In this document: positions 43,688-54,026 of the stretch, one piece after another | Layout of the letters: every line of letters starts with the position of its first letter | Numbering within the stretch: the stretch's first letter is position 1 | Origin: Bacillota bacterium | Lineage (GTDB): Bacteria; Bacillota; Desulfotomaculia; Desulfotomaculales; Desulforudaceae | Length of the DNA: 64,000 nucleotides | Direction of reading: 5' to 3' | Assembly: GCA_040757205.1 (NCBI GenBank) | Contig: JBFLXL010000003.1 | Coordinates: forward strand, 178,418-242,417 | Notes under the pieces: model-generated | Told to the model about the DNA's origin: nothing | What the model saw: only the letters and a program-made list of their open reading frames with translations | Databases searched by the model: none | Made by a program: the position numbers and the translations under genes

Positions 43688-44141
43688 GGCCAGGAAACCC
43701 CGCAATTCCACGACCTGTATGATCACGAGGCAATAGTGACCAACCTGGACGATATGCCTCCGGAAGAGGTCTGGCGCTGGTACAACAAGCGCGCCAATGT
43801 GGAGAACAAGATCGACGAGCTGAAGACCGGTCTTGGCCTTGACCAGAACAGCCAGCACGCGATGGTGAAGAACAGGGCCTTCATATGGATCAAGATCCTG
43901 GCCTACAACCTGCTGAACTGGTTCCGGCAGGCCCTGCTGCCCGAAAATGCGGCGCGCGCCGAAGTGTCCACCATCAGAAGACTCGTCGTCAACGTACCGG
44001 CCAACATCGTCGACAACGGCCGCTTACCGGCACATCAGGATGGCGGCGAACCGCTGGTTGGAGCAGGTCATCGGCCATATCAAGGCCAAACTGCGGGAGT
44101 TCATCGGGATCAAGGCCTGGCTGAATGTGCTGCAGGCCTGA

Positions 44142-44368
44142 CCGGGCCTGCTCCTGACAAGTAAAACAGACGGCGTTTTTGCTCCCCCAAGAGGGGGCCG
44201 GGTTGCTTTACCGTTTTTGCGGGTAGGCGTTGCCACTGTCTCCATTACAGTGCTATCCGGCCTGGGATGCGCTAGCATTTAAGAACTGAACTGGTGCTTT
44301 CTGAATGCCGGCAGGGCTGCGAAAGAAAAAACGGCAGTTACTTGCCGGATTGAGGTTGAAAATAAATT
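44142..44368. other. Region between IS1380 remnant and methyltransferase gene
   Basis: No gene seen. GCTCCCCC/GGGGGCC at about 44178-44199 forms a hairpin that could terminate transcription from the transposase side. The right end of the IS1380-like element should lie here, but I find no convincing inverted repeat. Confidence 0.4.
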
Positions 44369-45571
44369 ATGCAGTGTCGTGTTTGTGACTCAACAAATTT
44401 AGAACTTGCTATTGACCTTGGCTTCCAGCCTTGGGCTAATCACTTTTTAAAGAAAGAAGAGGTCGGGAAAGAGCTCTTTTATCCTCTGAGGGTGGTGTTC
44501 TGCCATGATTGCTCAACTGCACAACTTGACTATACAGTAAAAAAAGAGATTATGTTTTCTGACCATACATATTTATCAGGGATAACAAGAACCTTAAATG
44601 AACACTTCAGAAAAGTAGCCGAAGAAGTTGATGAAAGATTTTTAAAGGGAGTAAAATACAAATCGGTATTAGATATTGGGTCAAATGATGGCACTCAACT
44701 TAAACATTATAAGGCTTTAGGGTATGATGTGTTAGGAGTTGAGTCATCAAAGACCATAGCTAAAATAGCCAATGATGCGGGCATTAACACTCTGAATGAA
44801 TTCTTTAATCTGGACACAGTTAAGCGTCTTTATCGAAGATTTGATGTTATTAATGCTGCTGGTGTGTTTTTTCACCTTGAAGAGTTACATTCCGTCACTG
44901 AAGGTATCAAAGAGGCATTGAGAGATGATGGAGTTTTTATAGTTCAATTCCTTTACATGAAAAGGATAGTAGAAAATTTAGCTTTTGACCAGATTTACCA
45001 TGAGCATTTACTATACTATAATTTAAAGACTATCGAATTTTTATTAAACAGGCATGGGCTTTCCATGTTTGATGCTTATCTATCGCCAATACATGGAGGC
45101 TCGATAATTGGTTTTGTTACCCATAAAGGTAAAAGAGAGCCATCCTTACGTTTACAAGAAATGCGCCGGGCTGAGAACGTTGAAAAAAGCAATGAGTTTT
45201 CAACTTATCTTGAATTTTCAAAGCGCATAAAGAAAATGAAAGAGGACAATCTTGCATATCTCGACAAGGCAAAAAAGGAAAGAAAGAAGATTTATGGAAT
45301 GGGCGCTCCTGTCAAAGGCAATACACTTTTGAACTATTTTGGAATCGGCACTCAATATATTGATTACCTGGTCGAGAAAAATGAACTACGGCAGGGACTT
45401 TTTTCACCGGGTATGCATATACCTATCGTTATCGAAAAGGAGTTACAGGAATTGCCTGATATTTATTATATTTTGGCTTGGAACTTTAAAAAGGAAATTC
45501 TCGCAAATAATCAGTATCTCATTGACAAGGGCGTAGAGTTTTACTTCCCAGTTGACCCAAAGGAAATTTAA
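44369..45571 (+). CDS. Sugar C-methyltransferase-like SAM enzyme
   Basis: A 400-residue protein with the three-part build of nucleotide-sugar C-methyltransferases: N-terminal zinc-binding part (CRVCDSTNLELAIDLGFQPWANHFL, later CHDC), SAM domain (SVLDIGSNDGTQLKHYKALG) and a C-terminal domain (IYGMGAPVKGNTLLNYFGIG). The central YHEHLLYYNL contains the conserved H-E-H active-site motif. Such enzymes put a methyl branch on a 4-keto sugar or act as epimerase-like partners. It is followed after 2 bp by a reductase gene. Confidence 0.85.
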   Translation: MQCRVCDSTNLELAIDLGFQPWANHFLKKEEVGKELFYPLRVVFCHDCSTAQLDYTVKKEIMFSDHTYLSGITRTLNEHFRKVAEEVDERFLKGVKYKSVLDIGSNDGTQLKHYKALGYDVLGVESSKTIAKIANDAGINTLNEFFNLDTVKRLYRRFDVINAAGVFFHLEELHSVTEGIKEALRDDGVFIVQFLYMKRIVENLAFDQIYHEHLLYYNLKTIEFLLNRHGLSMFDAYLSPIHGGSIIGFVTHKGKREPSLRLQEMRRAENVEKSNEFSTYLEFSKRIKKMKEDNLAYLDKAKKERKKIYGMGAPVKGNTLLNYFGIGTQYIDYLVEKNELRQGLFSPGMHIPIVIEKELQELPDIYYILAWNFKKEILANNQYLIDKGVEFYFPVDPKEI

Positions 45572-45573
45572 AG

Positions 45574-46500
45574 ATGAACATCCTTGTTACAGGGGCCACA
45601 GGCTTTCTTGGGTCGACATTATGTTCTCAGCTTGAAACGCGAGATCATGAGGTAGTAAAACTGAACTCCAAAAACTGTGATTTAACAAAACAGGATTCTT
45701 TACTTGCTTTTAATAATCAACCGTATGATCAGATATTTCATCTTGCAGCATGGACACAGGCAGGAGATTTCTGCTTATACCATCCCGGCGAGCAGTGGAT
45801 CATCAATCAGCAGATAAACACTAATGTCCTTTCATGGTGGAAAGAATATCAACCGCAGGCAAAGATGATCTGTATGGGGACCAGCTGCGCCTATGATCCG
45901 GATCTGGAGTTGGTGGAAGACAATTATTTGCTCGGAAAGCCTATTGACAGCCTATTTACCTATGCCATGACGAAGCGTATGCTCTATGCCGGGTTATTGG
46001 CTTTGCACAAGCAGTTTGGGTTGAAGTATCTCTGTATAGTTCCTTCCACCCTCTACGGTCCGGGGTATCACACAGATGGACGGCAAATGCACTTTATTTT
46101 TGACCTTATCCATAAGATTGTCAGAGGAAGGGAATATGGTGAACCGGTTATTCTATGGGGTGACGGATATCAAAAGCGAGAACTTGTATATATAGACGAT
46201 TTTGTAAAAATCTTGCGTCGTCTTGCGGACAAGTGCGAGAATGAATTGATAAATATCGGTGCCGGAGAAGAATTCATGATTCGGGAGTTTGCGCGCATTA
46301 TCTGCGAAAGGGTTGGATATGACCATGAGGATATCAGATACGATACCTCCAAATATACGGGTGCCAGGTCTAAATGCCTTAAAGTGGAAAAGATGCGCGG
46401 GCTTATTCCTGATCTACAGTTGACCTCTTTAGACGTCGGACTCGCGAAAACGATAGAGTGGTTCTTGCGGGAAAAAGTGAAATTGTGTGGCCCTCATTAG
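45574..46500 (+). CDS. NAD(P)-dependent sugar reductase, GDP-fucose synthase-like
   Basis: A 308-residue SDR protein: TGATGFLGSTLCSQL, GTSCAYDP, YAMTKRM (catalytic YxxxK, about residue 138), and the C-terminal GDGYQKRELVYIDDFV. It resembles Fcl and the 4-reductases of 6-deoxyheptose pathways. With the C-methyltransferase before it and the GDP-heptose genes later in the cluster, reduction of a GDP-4-keto-sugar is plausible. The next gene begins within its 3' end or 4 bp after it, depending on the start chosen. Confidence 0.82.
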   Translation: MNILVTGATGFLGSTLCSQLETRDHEVVKLNSKNCDLTKQDSLLAFNNQPYDQIFHLAAWTQAGDFCLYHPGEQWIINQQINTNVLSWWKEYQPQAKMICMGTSCAYDPDLELVEDNYLLGKPIDSLFTYAMTKRMLYAGLLALHKQFGLKYLCIVPSTLYGPGYHTDGRQMHFIFDLIHKIVRGREYGEPVILWGDGYQKRELVYIDDFVKILRRLADKCENELINIGAGEEFMIREFARIICERVGYDHEDIRYDTSKYTGARSKCLKVEKMRGLIPDLQLTSLDVGLAKTIEWFLREKVKLCGPH

Positions 46501-46504
46501 GAAG

Positions 46505-47692
46505 ATGGCGCTTCAGCACCAAGAGAAACTAGTTGTGTCGATGATTTTCCATGATGCTGCGGCCGGTCACGACGTTGACTATAACAAGAGCTTCGGTAGG
46601 GCCGTCGAAGAAATAGGGTTTGTGCACGCAGCGGTAGTGCCGAAATCATGGCAGACCTTTTCTGATCTGCCTTCCCGATGGTTTCCGTGTTTAGAGCCCG
46701 GGCGGCATTCTTCGTCGAGATTCTCGCCCGCAAGATTTCTGAAAATGATTTCGCTGTCATCATCAATGGCAGGATGTATAAAAAAACATGTCTTTCCCAT
46801 GTCAGACCGGATCGTCCTGTTTATCGAAAGTTTTTGGAGCTTTCATCTTGTTGCGTTGTATCTTGCATTGTGGCGGATGTCGAGAAAGCACGTGGAGATT
46901 TTCCTCCTCTTCAGGTGGAATGTGACAAGAAAGCCGCAAAGACTTCTCTATAAGATCATGATATGGCTTATAGAAAAGAAGGTGGGGACTGCTTCCCTAC
47001 GATTGCTCACGGACAGCGTTCTTCTTCAAAATGCGTTGTCGACGTTTTTGGGGAAGGCTGTCTCGGTTTTGCCGATTCCGCACACAGAATTTCCTGTTCG
47101 AGATCACGGTGATGGAAGAAAGAGAGATGACCGTTTGAGAATCTGGTGGCCCGGGATGCCACACGCAGTGAAAGGATTAAACGTAGTGCGCACAATATTG
47201 AAGGAAACGGGCGCGTTTGCCCGGCAATTCGTGATTGTCGCTGCCAGGAGCTCGAATCTTGTTTCGGTGGATGGAGGAGCGCGATCGGAGCTGATTCCCG
47301 ACTATTTGAGCAGGAGAGATTATGAAATGAGAATGATGGAGAGCGACATCGTGTTATTGCCCTATGACAAAGAAGCTTATCGCGAATCGACTTCGGGGAT
47401 ATTCGTTGAGGCGATTGTCGCCGGCAAGGTCCCCCTGGTTACCTCAGGAACCTGGATGGCAAAGGAGCTGGAGAGATTCCAGTTGGAGGAACTGGTGTTC
47501 GATTGGTCATCGGAGGGAATTCTTGAGACTGTTTCAAAGCTATCGGAAAATCAAAACATGATCGTTAAATTGAAGAGAATGCGTGAGTCTTATATCGCCT
47601 ATCACAATGGCGGCAATTACACGAGGAGCTTGAATGCGCTCTTTGAGGATTCGCAAAGTGACAAGTCTTCACGGGCTTTGAAAACAACATGA
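46505..47692 (+). CDS. Glycosyltransferase, same family as the gene at 38006
   Basis: A protein of about 395 residues; the C-terminal half has RIWWPGMPHAVKGLNVV and VLLPYDKEAYRESTSGIFVEAIVAGKVPLVTSG, parallel to PYCQSTYYGRTSGIF in the enzyme at 38006. ATG 46505 is preferred over GTG 46487. GC content is higher than in the gene at 38006, so the two were probably acquired separately. The ATGA overlap couples it to the next gene. Confidence 0.78.
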   Translation: MALQHQEKLVVSMIFHDAAAGHDVDYNKSFGRAVEEIGFVHAAVVPKSWQTFSDLPSRWFPCLEPGRHSSSRFSPARFLKMISLSSSMAGCIKKHVFPMSDRIVLFIESFWSFHLVALYLALWRMSRKHVEIFLLFRWNVTRKPQRLLYKIMIWLIEKKVGTASLRLLTDSVLLQNALSTFLGKAVSVLPIPHTEFPVRDHGDGRKRDDRLRIWWPGMPHAVKGLNVVRTILKETGAFARQFVIVAARSSNLVSVDGGARSELIPDYLSRRDYEMRMMESDIVLLPYDKEAYRESTSGIFVEAIVAGKVPLVTSGTWMAKELERFQLEELVFDWSSEGILETVSKLSENQNMIVKLKRMRESYIAYHNGGNYTRSLNALFEDSQSDKSSRALKTT

Positions 47693-48798
47693 GAATCGGG
47701 ATAGACGGATTATCTGTAACTCCGCAGGAGGGTGGATTTTACAGGGCTTTCAAACAATTGATTGGGTGTTGTGAAACGCTGGGCGACAACCACTCGGTGA
47801 TTGTTTTTCTCTCGCGGGAGACATTTGACGCGCTGCCTTCAAAGCCTTCAAACGTAGTATTTAAGACGATGGTTGTTCCATATAGGCTGAGATATTATAT
47901 CTCACAACTCTATTTTCCCTTCGCGGAAAGAAGGCACAAGCTGGATGTCATCTATTCTCCCGTATCTGCGAGCCCGGTGTTGGCGAGAGCAAAGAAGGTT
48001 TGTCTCGTTCATGATCTCTCCTTTGTCCGCACCCCGAATGAACTTTCATCGGGAGCAAGACTTTATTGGCATCATGTTTATCTCCTGGCTCTGAAAAAAT
48101 GCCGCAAAATCGCTTGTGTCTCAGAAGCGACGAAACGAGATATTGTGAACTTCCTGTGTATAGTTTCAAGTTCTATAACTGTAATATATCATTACCTTGA
48201 TGAACGATTTTGTTCTTCCAGGGCGGATAAAGCTGGAGGGATTCTCGACAAGTATAAAGTTCAAAAACCATATCTGTTATACGTTGGAATTCTTTCACCA
48301 AGGAAAAATATCAACACATTACTGGAGGCGTTTTCCGTCTTGACAACTTCGGAACCTGATATGATGTTGGTTCTCTGCGGCAAAAAAGGGTGGAAAATCG
48401 CTTCAATAGAAAAGTGCATCGGGAAGCTAAACTTGCAGAATAGGGTTGTCTTGACAGGATTCGTTCCTGACGATGATCTCGTTGTTCTTTATGAAAATGC
48501 TTCCTTGGTCGTATTGCCCTCCTTTTGGGAGGGATTCGGATATCCGTTGATCGAGGCGATGTCTCAAGGTGTAGTTGCTATCGGCTCGAATCGGGGATCT
48601 ATACCTGAGATTATCGATGACAAGAGATTTTTGTTTGATCCCGAAGATGTATCTGAAATGGCGGAGTGTATCAAGAAAGCGCTTGCAGTTAAAGAAAGAC
48701 AACCGGCTTTGGACGAATTGCTTAGGAAAAGAGCATCTGGCTTTTCAAAGCGCAATACGTGTAAGAAGATTTCGGAGTTGTTGACTCATTGGGAATGA
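47689..48798 (+). CDS. GT4-family glycosyltransferase
   Basis: A 369-residue GT-B enzyme of the WbaZ/mannosyltransferase type: MRIGIDGLSVTPQEGG start, VCLVHDLSFVRTP, KPYLLYVGILSPRKNINTLLEAF and the donor site FWEGFGYPLIEAMSQGVVAIGS with the E-x7-E pair. It likely adds a hexose from a nucleotide sugar to the lipid-linked repeat unit. It overlaps the genes on both sides by 4 bp. Confidence 0.9.
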   Translation: MRIGIDGLSVTPQEGGFYRAFKQLIGCCETLGDNHSVIVFLSRETFDALPSKPSNVVFKTMVVPYRLRYYISQLYFPFAERRHKLDVIYSPVSASPVLARAKKVCLVHDLSFVRTPNELSSGARLYWHHVYLLALKKCRKIACVSEATKRDIVNFLCIVSSSITVIYHYLDERFCSSRADKAGGILDKYKVQKPYLLYVGILSPRKNINTLLEAFSVLTTSEPDMMLVLCGKKGWKIASIEKCIGKLNLQNRVVLTGFVPDDDLVVLYENASLVVLPSFWEGFGYPLIEAMSQGVVAIGSNRGSIPEIIDDKRFLFDPEDVSEMAECIKKALAVKERQPALDELLRKRASGFSKRNTCKKISELLTHWE

Positions 48799-49517
48799 AA
48801 GTCCTAAAGAATTGGAACGAAATTGGTGTCTCGGTAAATAGGTTGAAGGAGGCTGGCTTACCTCTTCATACCGATCCTGTGAAGTGCTGGGATTTCAACA
48901 ATATCCGTGAACTTATTACGACATATGTAAGTAGCAAAGAAGCCTGTATTGTGGATTTGGGATGCGGGCCGTCAGTTTATGGATGCTTGACCCTAGAGTT
49001 ATTGAGAAGTATGGGGTATAAAAATCTTTTGGGAATAGACATCCATATTCCTCCTTACTCAACGGTGGCAGCGAAATTGCGGGGATGGGCAAAATATCGA
49101 ACATTGAAACCATATAGAATGAAGAAAGCTGATATTGTGGCAACTGGCTTGGAAAGCGGCATTGTGGATTTTTCTATACTTCTCTCTGTTGTGGAGCATG
49201 GTGTTGATATCACGGGATTATTTCACGAACTCAATAGAATAATGAAAAAAGGAGGAATTGTTTATTTATCAACGGATTATTGGGAGGAAGAAATTATTCA
49301 TATATCCGATATGGTTGCGTCCGGGGCGTTCAAAAATAGAAAGCTTCACTGGACTATATTCAATAGAGATTCTATTCAAGAGTTGATAGCTACGGCAATT
49401 GCTCAGGGATTTCGAGTCATTGATGAAGCAGATATACCGCGCTGTGAAGAGCGTCCTGCATTTTGGAACAACATATACTATACTTTTATAGCCATCGAAT
49501 TTGAAAAAGTCAGATGA
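48795..49517 (+). CDS. SAM-dependent methyltransferase
   Basis: A protein of about 240 residues with the class I SAM motif CIVDLGCGPSVYGCLTLELL near residue 50 and SILLSVVEHGVDI as the post-II motif. Substrate unknown; O-methylation of a terminal sugar would fit a chain-capping role. ATG 48795 overlaps the previous gene; TTG 48789 is possible. It overlaps the polymerase gene by 4 bp. Confidence 0.82.
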   Translation: MKVLKNWNEIGVSVNRLKEAGLPLHTDPVKCWDFNNIRELITTYVSSKEACIVDLGCGPSVYGCLTLELLRSMGYKNLLGIDIHIPPYSTVAAKLRGWAKYRTLKPYRMKKADIVATGLESGIVDFSILLSVVEHGVDITGLFHELNRIMKKGGIVYLSTDYWEEEIIHISDMVASGAFKNRKLHWTIFNRDSIQELIATAIAQGFRVIDEADIPRCEERPAFWNNIYYTFIAIEFEKVR

Positions 49518-50890
49518 TCCTGCTTTATGCGAGATTGCTCATAATACGAAACATTTTAAAATGTCTGATCATAGTGTCCTTATTTATGGTGTATTATGAT
49601 TATGCATGGTATAAAGAAAGGATACTGCCCGTACCTTTCGGTTCTGTTGTATTTGCTGCTTCTTTGGCTTTTCTCTTTGTAATGACGGAAATTCTAGTTA
49701 AAAGAACCAACATACGGCTTTCGAGGGAACTGGGTGCTATTTTTTTATTTTACGTTGTTATCCAATCTTCACTTATTGGTCTCTATTTAAATGATATAAC
49801 GGATGAAAAATTGGTTCAATATCTTAAAACGAATGTTCATCTTTTATTTTATGTTATCTTTGTTGTCATCATAATTGCACTATTTGGGAGAGGGCGACTC
49901 ACAATGCCGTTAAGGTTTTATTATTTGTGCGGGACGGCGGTTGCTGCTTTCGGAATTTTGCAATTCATTCACTTGAATATTTCTAGGATAGCAGGGTTTG
50001 AACATTTGCTTTTCGGAAGTCAAGATATTGATCAAACGTTCAGGAGAGTTTCATCGATATTCAATGAACCGTCTTGGTTCGCATTTTTTCTATTGGATTG
50101 GATGGCAATAGGATTGGGGTACATATTTCTGAAGGGAACAATAAGAGAATGGGCATTATTTGTTCTTTTAGTCATCGCTTTTTTTGTCAGCAGTTCCTTG
50201 GGGGGGTATGTCGGACTGGGAACATTGATTGTCTTGACATTGCTTGAATTCAGAAACTCTTCAAGAAAGTTTTATGTAATTTTGGGACTCGTGTTGATTC
50301 CGCTGTTTATTTATTCCTTTTTTTCCATTCTTTTTCTCGAACTTGTTGGCGGAAGAATAAGGGCGATTTACGATGATGCTTCATTTCAGATGCGTATAGA
50401 TTCTATACAGGCGGCAATAGAGGTATGGCTCAAGAATCCGATTTTTGGTGTGGGTATCGGAAATGCAAGTTTTTATACGCCGGAATACTATAAAGGTTTC
50501 TGGCTCTATCTTTATAGAGTCGGCACAGATCTTCATATGGCTGTCGATAGTGTTTTTTTTAGGATTCTGGCGGAAAATGGTCTGGTGGGCTTCATTGCGT
50601 TTATCTTCATGTATTATGGTCTTGTGAAATATGAGAAAAAATATAAATTTCATTTGTCAGGACGCAATGGACCGGTAGATGATGAAACGGTTATTTTCAC
50701 GAAGATATTCAGAATCATTGTTCTTGTAAACTTTGCTGGATTCATAGTGAGCGGCAGTCTCCTGGATCCAAGGATATGGTTTAATATTGCATTCTTTTTG
50801 TCCTTTAAGAGGGCTGTCGCAGACCGTATCAGAACCTCGAATGGGTTAAAAACGACAGGTTTAAACTCAATGAGACAATCGCGGATTTGA
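49514..50890 (+). CDS. O-antigen polymerase-like membrane protein (Wzy type)
   Basis: A 458-residue polytopic protein with about 11 hydrophobic segments and the Wzy_C region near residues 280-370: a large loop with FQMRIDSIQAAIEVWLKNPIFGVGIGNASFYT, then LHMAVDSVFFRILAENGLVGFIAFI. It would join repeat units flipped by the Wzx-like protein at 35.7 kb. It ends 14 bp before the next glycosyltransferase gene. Confidence 0.85.
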   Translation: MILLYARLLIIRNILKCLIIVSLFMVYYDYAWYKERILPVPFGSVVFAASLAFLFVMTEILVKRTNIRLSRELGAIFLFYVVIQSSLIGLYLNDITDEKLVQYLKTNVHLLFYVIFVVIIIALFGRGRLTMPLRFYYLCGTAVAAFGILQFIHLNISRIAGFEHLLFGSQDIDQTFRRVSSIFNEPSWFAFFLLDWMAIGLGYIFLKGTIREWALFVLLVIAFFVSSSLGGYVGLGTLIVLTLLEFRNSSRKFYVILGLVLIPLFIYSFFSILFLELVGGRIRAIYDDASFQMRIDSIQAAIEVWLKNPIFGVGIGNASFYTPEYYKGFWLYLYRVGTDLHMAVDSVFFRILAENGLVGFIAFIFMYYGLVKYEKKYKFHLSGRNGPVDDETVIFTKIFRIIVLVNFAGFIVSGSLLDPRIWFNIAFFLSFKRAVADRIRTSNGLKTTGLNSMRQSRI

Positions 50891-50904
50891 GGAGGGCTTA
50901 GGTA

Positions 50905-52095
50905 ATGAATATTTTGCAGATTGTGCCTCAAATTCCGTATCCTCCCGATAATGGAGCAAGGATAGGAATATTCAATGTCACGAAACATCTTGCACTCAGA
51001 GGGCATAACATTGTTATGTTTTCATTGGGAACAGATTGGGATACGAAACAGAAGGAACTTGAAGAGTACTGCGAGTTATATACTGTAGAGAAGGATACGA
51101 AGACATCTTTCAGCGGGATTGTCTCAAATTTGTTTGAATCAACTCCATATACAATATTAAAATATTATTCGGCCGATGTGCTAAGAAAGTTGATGAACGT
51201 TTCACGTGTGAGAAAACCTGATGTTGTTCATGTAGACCATCTGCACATGGCCATTTACGGAAAATTGTTGAAGCAGCACTGCGACGTTCCGATAGCGTTA
51301 AGAGAACATAATGTGGAGTATGTGATTTGGGAGCGATTTTATAAAGTTCAGAAGAATCCTTTCATCAAGGCATACGCGTACTTGCAATATGAGAAGGTAA
51401 AGCAGTATGAAAGAACTATGTGCGGCTATTATGATAGAGTTTTTGCGATCACGCAAGATGACGAAGAAAGATTAAGGCGTTTGAATAAATCAATAAAGAC
51501 AACAGTAATTCCAGCGGGAGTTGATACTGCCTATTTCGCCTCAAAACAGACTATCGAAGAATATTCGATACTTTTCTTGGGTTCTTTGGATTGGCAGGCA
51601 AACATTGACGGGCTCCTGTGGTTTATTGAAAAAATATTTCCTTTGGTATTGAAACAAGATCTCTCTGTGAAACTTCTTATCGTAGGAAAGAATCCGGTAG
51701 GTAAAATTATGGCCTTGAGATCATCCCAAATAGAAGTCTATCCCAATGTTCCGGATGTTCGTGAATACATTGAGAAGGCCAAGGTTTTTATCGTTCCCTT
51801 GCGAATAGGGGGAGGGATGAGGCTTAAGATTTTGGAGGCCTTTGCTATGCAAAAAGCCATTGTTTCCACCTCCGTCGGCTGCGAGGGGATCGAAGTCGAA
51901 AATGATAAGGAACTCATGATCGCCGATGATGAACAGAGTTTTGCAGAACAGGTGATATCATTGTTAAGTGATGGCGGTAAAAGAAAGAGATTAGGGAATC
52001 AGGGATACGAGTTGGTGAAGAGAAAATATTCCTGGGAAAAAGTTGCCAAGTCCTTTGAGGCCGTTTATGAAGAACTCGTTGGAAATTCAGCGTAG
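50905..52095 (+). CDS. Glycosyltransferase of the Stp1-like GT4 group
   Basis: A 396-residue GT-B enzyme: ILQIVPQIPYPPDNGARIGIFNVTKHL at the N-terminus, ALREHNVEYVIWERFY, ILFLGSLDWQANIDGLLWF and the donor region VPLRIGGGMRLKILEAFAMQKAIVST. This is the build of PEP-CTERM/exosortase-associated Stp1-like transferases. AGGAGGGCTTAGGTA precedes ATG 50905. Confidence 0.87.
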   Translation: MNILQIVPQIPYPPDNGARIGIFNVTKHLALRGHNIVMFSLGTDWDTKQKELEEYCELYTVEKDTKTSFSGIVSNLFESTPYTILKYYSADVLRKLMNVSRVRKPDVVHVDHLHMAIYGKLLKQHCDVPIALREHNVEYVIWERFYKVQKNPFIKAYAYLQYEKVKQYERTMCGYYDRVFAITQDDEERLRRLNKSIKTTVIPAGVDTAYFASKQTIEEYSILFLGSLDWQANIDGLLWFIEKIFPLVLKQDLSVKLLIVGKNPVGKIMALRSSQIEVYPNVPDVREYIEKAKVFIVPLRIGGGMRLKILEAFAMQKAIVSTSVGCEGIEVENDKELMIADDEQSFAEQVISLLSDGGKRKRLGNQGYELVKRKYSWEKVAKSFEAVYEELVGNSA

Positions 52096-52176
52096 TGAAT
52101 AGATTCTTAGGTAATAAGCCTCGTTGCGCCTTTAAGGATGTATCATAGCTGCGGTTACGGTTTTTGAGGGAAAAGA

Positions 52177-52929
52177 ATGAAAGTATCGATAGTTACCGCT
52201 GTTCTTAATAACAGAAATCACCTGGAACAATGCATCAGAAGCGTTATCGGGCAAGATTATCCCGATATAGAGTACATAATCATTGACGGCGGTTCAACGG
52301 ATGGAACGGTTGAGGTTATTAAGAGATATGAAGATAAGATTGCATACTGGGTTAGTGAGCCTGATGGGGGAATTTACGATGCGATGAACAAAGGTATAAA
52401 GGCTGCAACCGGAGAAATCATAGGTATTTTAAATTCTGATGATTTTTATGCCGATAAGCATGTGATAATAGATATTATTACAGCAATAACTAAAAACAAT
52501 ACCGATTCATGCTATGGAGATATACTCTATATTGACCGGTATAATTTGGATAAAATTGTTAGACACTGGAAGGCAGGAGGATTTGATCGAGAGAAGTTCA
52601 AAAAAGGTTGGATGCCCCCGCATCCGACCTTTTTTTGCAAAAGAAGTGTGTATGAGAAATATGGTTTGCTGAATTTGGATTTTCCCCTGGCCGCTGATTA
52701 CGAATTAATGCTTAGATTTCTTTATAAATATCAAATAAGAGCAATCTATATTCCAAGGATTTTGGTTAAGATGAGGACTAAAGGAATAAGCAAACCAGGC
52801 CTGTATACCCTTAAAGCAATTATAGAAAATTATAGATCTTGGAAAGTTAATAAACTGTATTATCCCATTACTCTTCTTTTAAAACCTTTTTCAAAAATAC
52901 CACAATTTTTTATGAGGGATAAAAAATGA
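52177..52929 (+). CDS. GT2-family glycosyltransferase
   Basis: A 250-residue GT-A enzyme: [22 protein letters not shown], then [16 protein letters not shown] and the metal-binding GILNSDDFY, and [17 protein letters not shown] with [11 protein letters not shown]. Typical of WcaA/colanic-acid-like family 2 transferases. An 81-bp gap precedes it and it overlaps gmd by 4 bp. Confidence 0.9.
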   Translation: MKVSIVTAVLNNRNHLEQCIRSVIGQDYPDIEYIIIDGGSTDGTVEVIKRYEDKIAYWVSEPDGGIYDAMNKGIKAATGEIIGILNSDDFYADKHVIIDIITAITKNNTDSCYGDILYIDRYNLDKIVRHWKAGGFDREKFKKGWMPPHPTFFCKRSVYEKYGLLNLDFPLAADYELMLRFLYKYQIRAIYIPRILVKMRTKGISKPGLYTLKAIIENYRSWKVNKLYYPITLLLKPFSKIPQFFMRDKK

Positions 52930-54014
52930 AAAAAAAGGCATTAATAACCGGTATTACCGGACAGGACGGCGCTTATCTAGCCGAATTTCTTTTAGGCAAA
53001 GGCTACGAGGTTCACGGCATAAAGCGAAGGTCATCGTTATTCAATACCGACAGGATCGACCATCTCTACCAGGATCCTCATGAACTAAATGTAAGGTTTA
53101 AATTGCATTACGGTGATTTAACGGATTCCACCAATTTGATCCGTATAATCCAGGAGACGCAGCCCGATGAAATTTATAATCTTGCAGCGCAGAGCCATGT
53201 GAAGGTATCTTTTGAAGCACCTGAATATACTGCAAATGCCGATGCGATGGGGGCTTTAAGGATACTGGAGGCTATCAGGATTTTAGGTCTTGAGAAAAAG
53301 ACTAAATTTTATCAGGCCTCTACATCTGAGCTTTATGGAAAGGTTCAGGAAGTTCCTCAAAAAGAGACCACGCCTTTTTATCCGAGAAGTCCATATGGAG
53401 CTGCAAAGCTTTACGCCTTCTGGATAACTGTAAATTACAGGGAAGCATATAATATGTTTGCCTGCAATGGAATACTCTTTAATCATGAGAGCCCGATAAG
53501 GGGCGAGACCTTTGTTACACGAAAGATTACAAGGGCTGTAGCGAGAATAAAACTTGGCTTGCAGAAAAAGCTCTTCCTTGGCAATCTGAATGCATTGCGT
53601 GACTGGGGTCATGCAAGGGACTATGTAGAGGGCATGTGGCTTATGCTGCAGCAGCAAGAGCCGGAGGATTATGTGTTGGCAACAGGAAAGCAGCATTCTG
53701 TGAGGGAGTTTGTTGAACTGGCGTTTAAGGAAATAGGCATTAATGTCAGATGGAAAGGAGAGGGGATAGAAGAAAAAGGTATTGATGACAGTTCAGGAAA
53801 TGTTCTTGTGGAGATAGACCCCCGATACTTCCGGCCCGCAGAAGTAGATACATTGCTTGGCGACCCGACAAAGGCCAAAGAAAAGCTCGGCTGGCAGCCA
53901 AAGGTTACATTCAGGGAGCTCGTAGCTGAAATGGTGCGCGAGGACTTGAAAGATGCTGAAAGAGACCATCTCTGCAAAACAAATGGATTTAAGACATTCA
54001 AATATAATGAGTGA
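52926..54014 (+). CDS. gmd: GDP-mannose 4,6-dehydratase
   Basis: A complete 362-residue Gmd: [50 protein letters not shown], the catalytic YGAAK ([12 protein letters not shown]) and [16 protein letters not shown]. It makes GDP-4-keto-6-deoxymannose. In a cluster with GDP-heptose genes a related role on GDP-manno-heptose (as DmhA/DdahA enzymes do) is also possible. It is more complete than the fragment at 31491 and differs from it in sequence. Confidence 0.93.
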   Translation: MKKKALITGITGQDGAYLAEFLLGKGYEVHGIKRRSSLFNTDRIDHLYQDPHELNVRFKLHYGDLTDSTNLIRIIQETQPDEIYNLAAQSHVKVSFEAPEYTANADAMGALRILEAIRILGLEKKTKFYQASTSELYGKVQEVPQKETTPFYPRSPYGAAKLYAFWITVNYREAYNMFACNGILFNHESPIRGETFVTRKITRAVARIKLGLQKKLFLGNLNALRDWGHARDYVEGMWLMLQQQEPEDYVLATGKQHSVREFVELAFKEIGINVRWKGEGIEEKGIDDSSGNVLVEIDPRYFRPAEVDTLLGDPTKAKEKLGWQPKVTFRELVAEMVREDLKDAERDHLCKTNGFKTFKYNE

Positions 54015-54026
54015 ATGGAGTTGATT

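Larger units (their letters stand above)
42630..44141 (+). pseudogene. IS1380-type transposase, frameshifted and with three hairpin insertions
   Basis: Fragments in several frames match IS1380-family transposases: LPVAFDNQTITAFGGFGVLEAF, LDIDDTVITLFGNQEGAEAGYNRY, VGIRLDKGFFDEKNF, then YNKRANVENKIDELKTGLGLDQ and WFRQALLPENAARAEVS. Frame changes occur near 42930, 43000, 43600 and 44025. Hairpin repeats at 43044, 43311 and 43662 lie between conserved segments. The ends of the element could not be fixed; a GGAGGAACATCACTCCT palindrome at about 42551 may mark the left side. Confidence 0.8.
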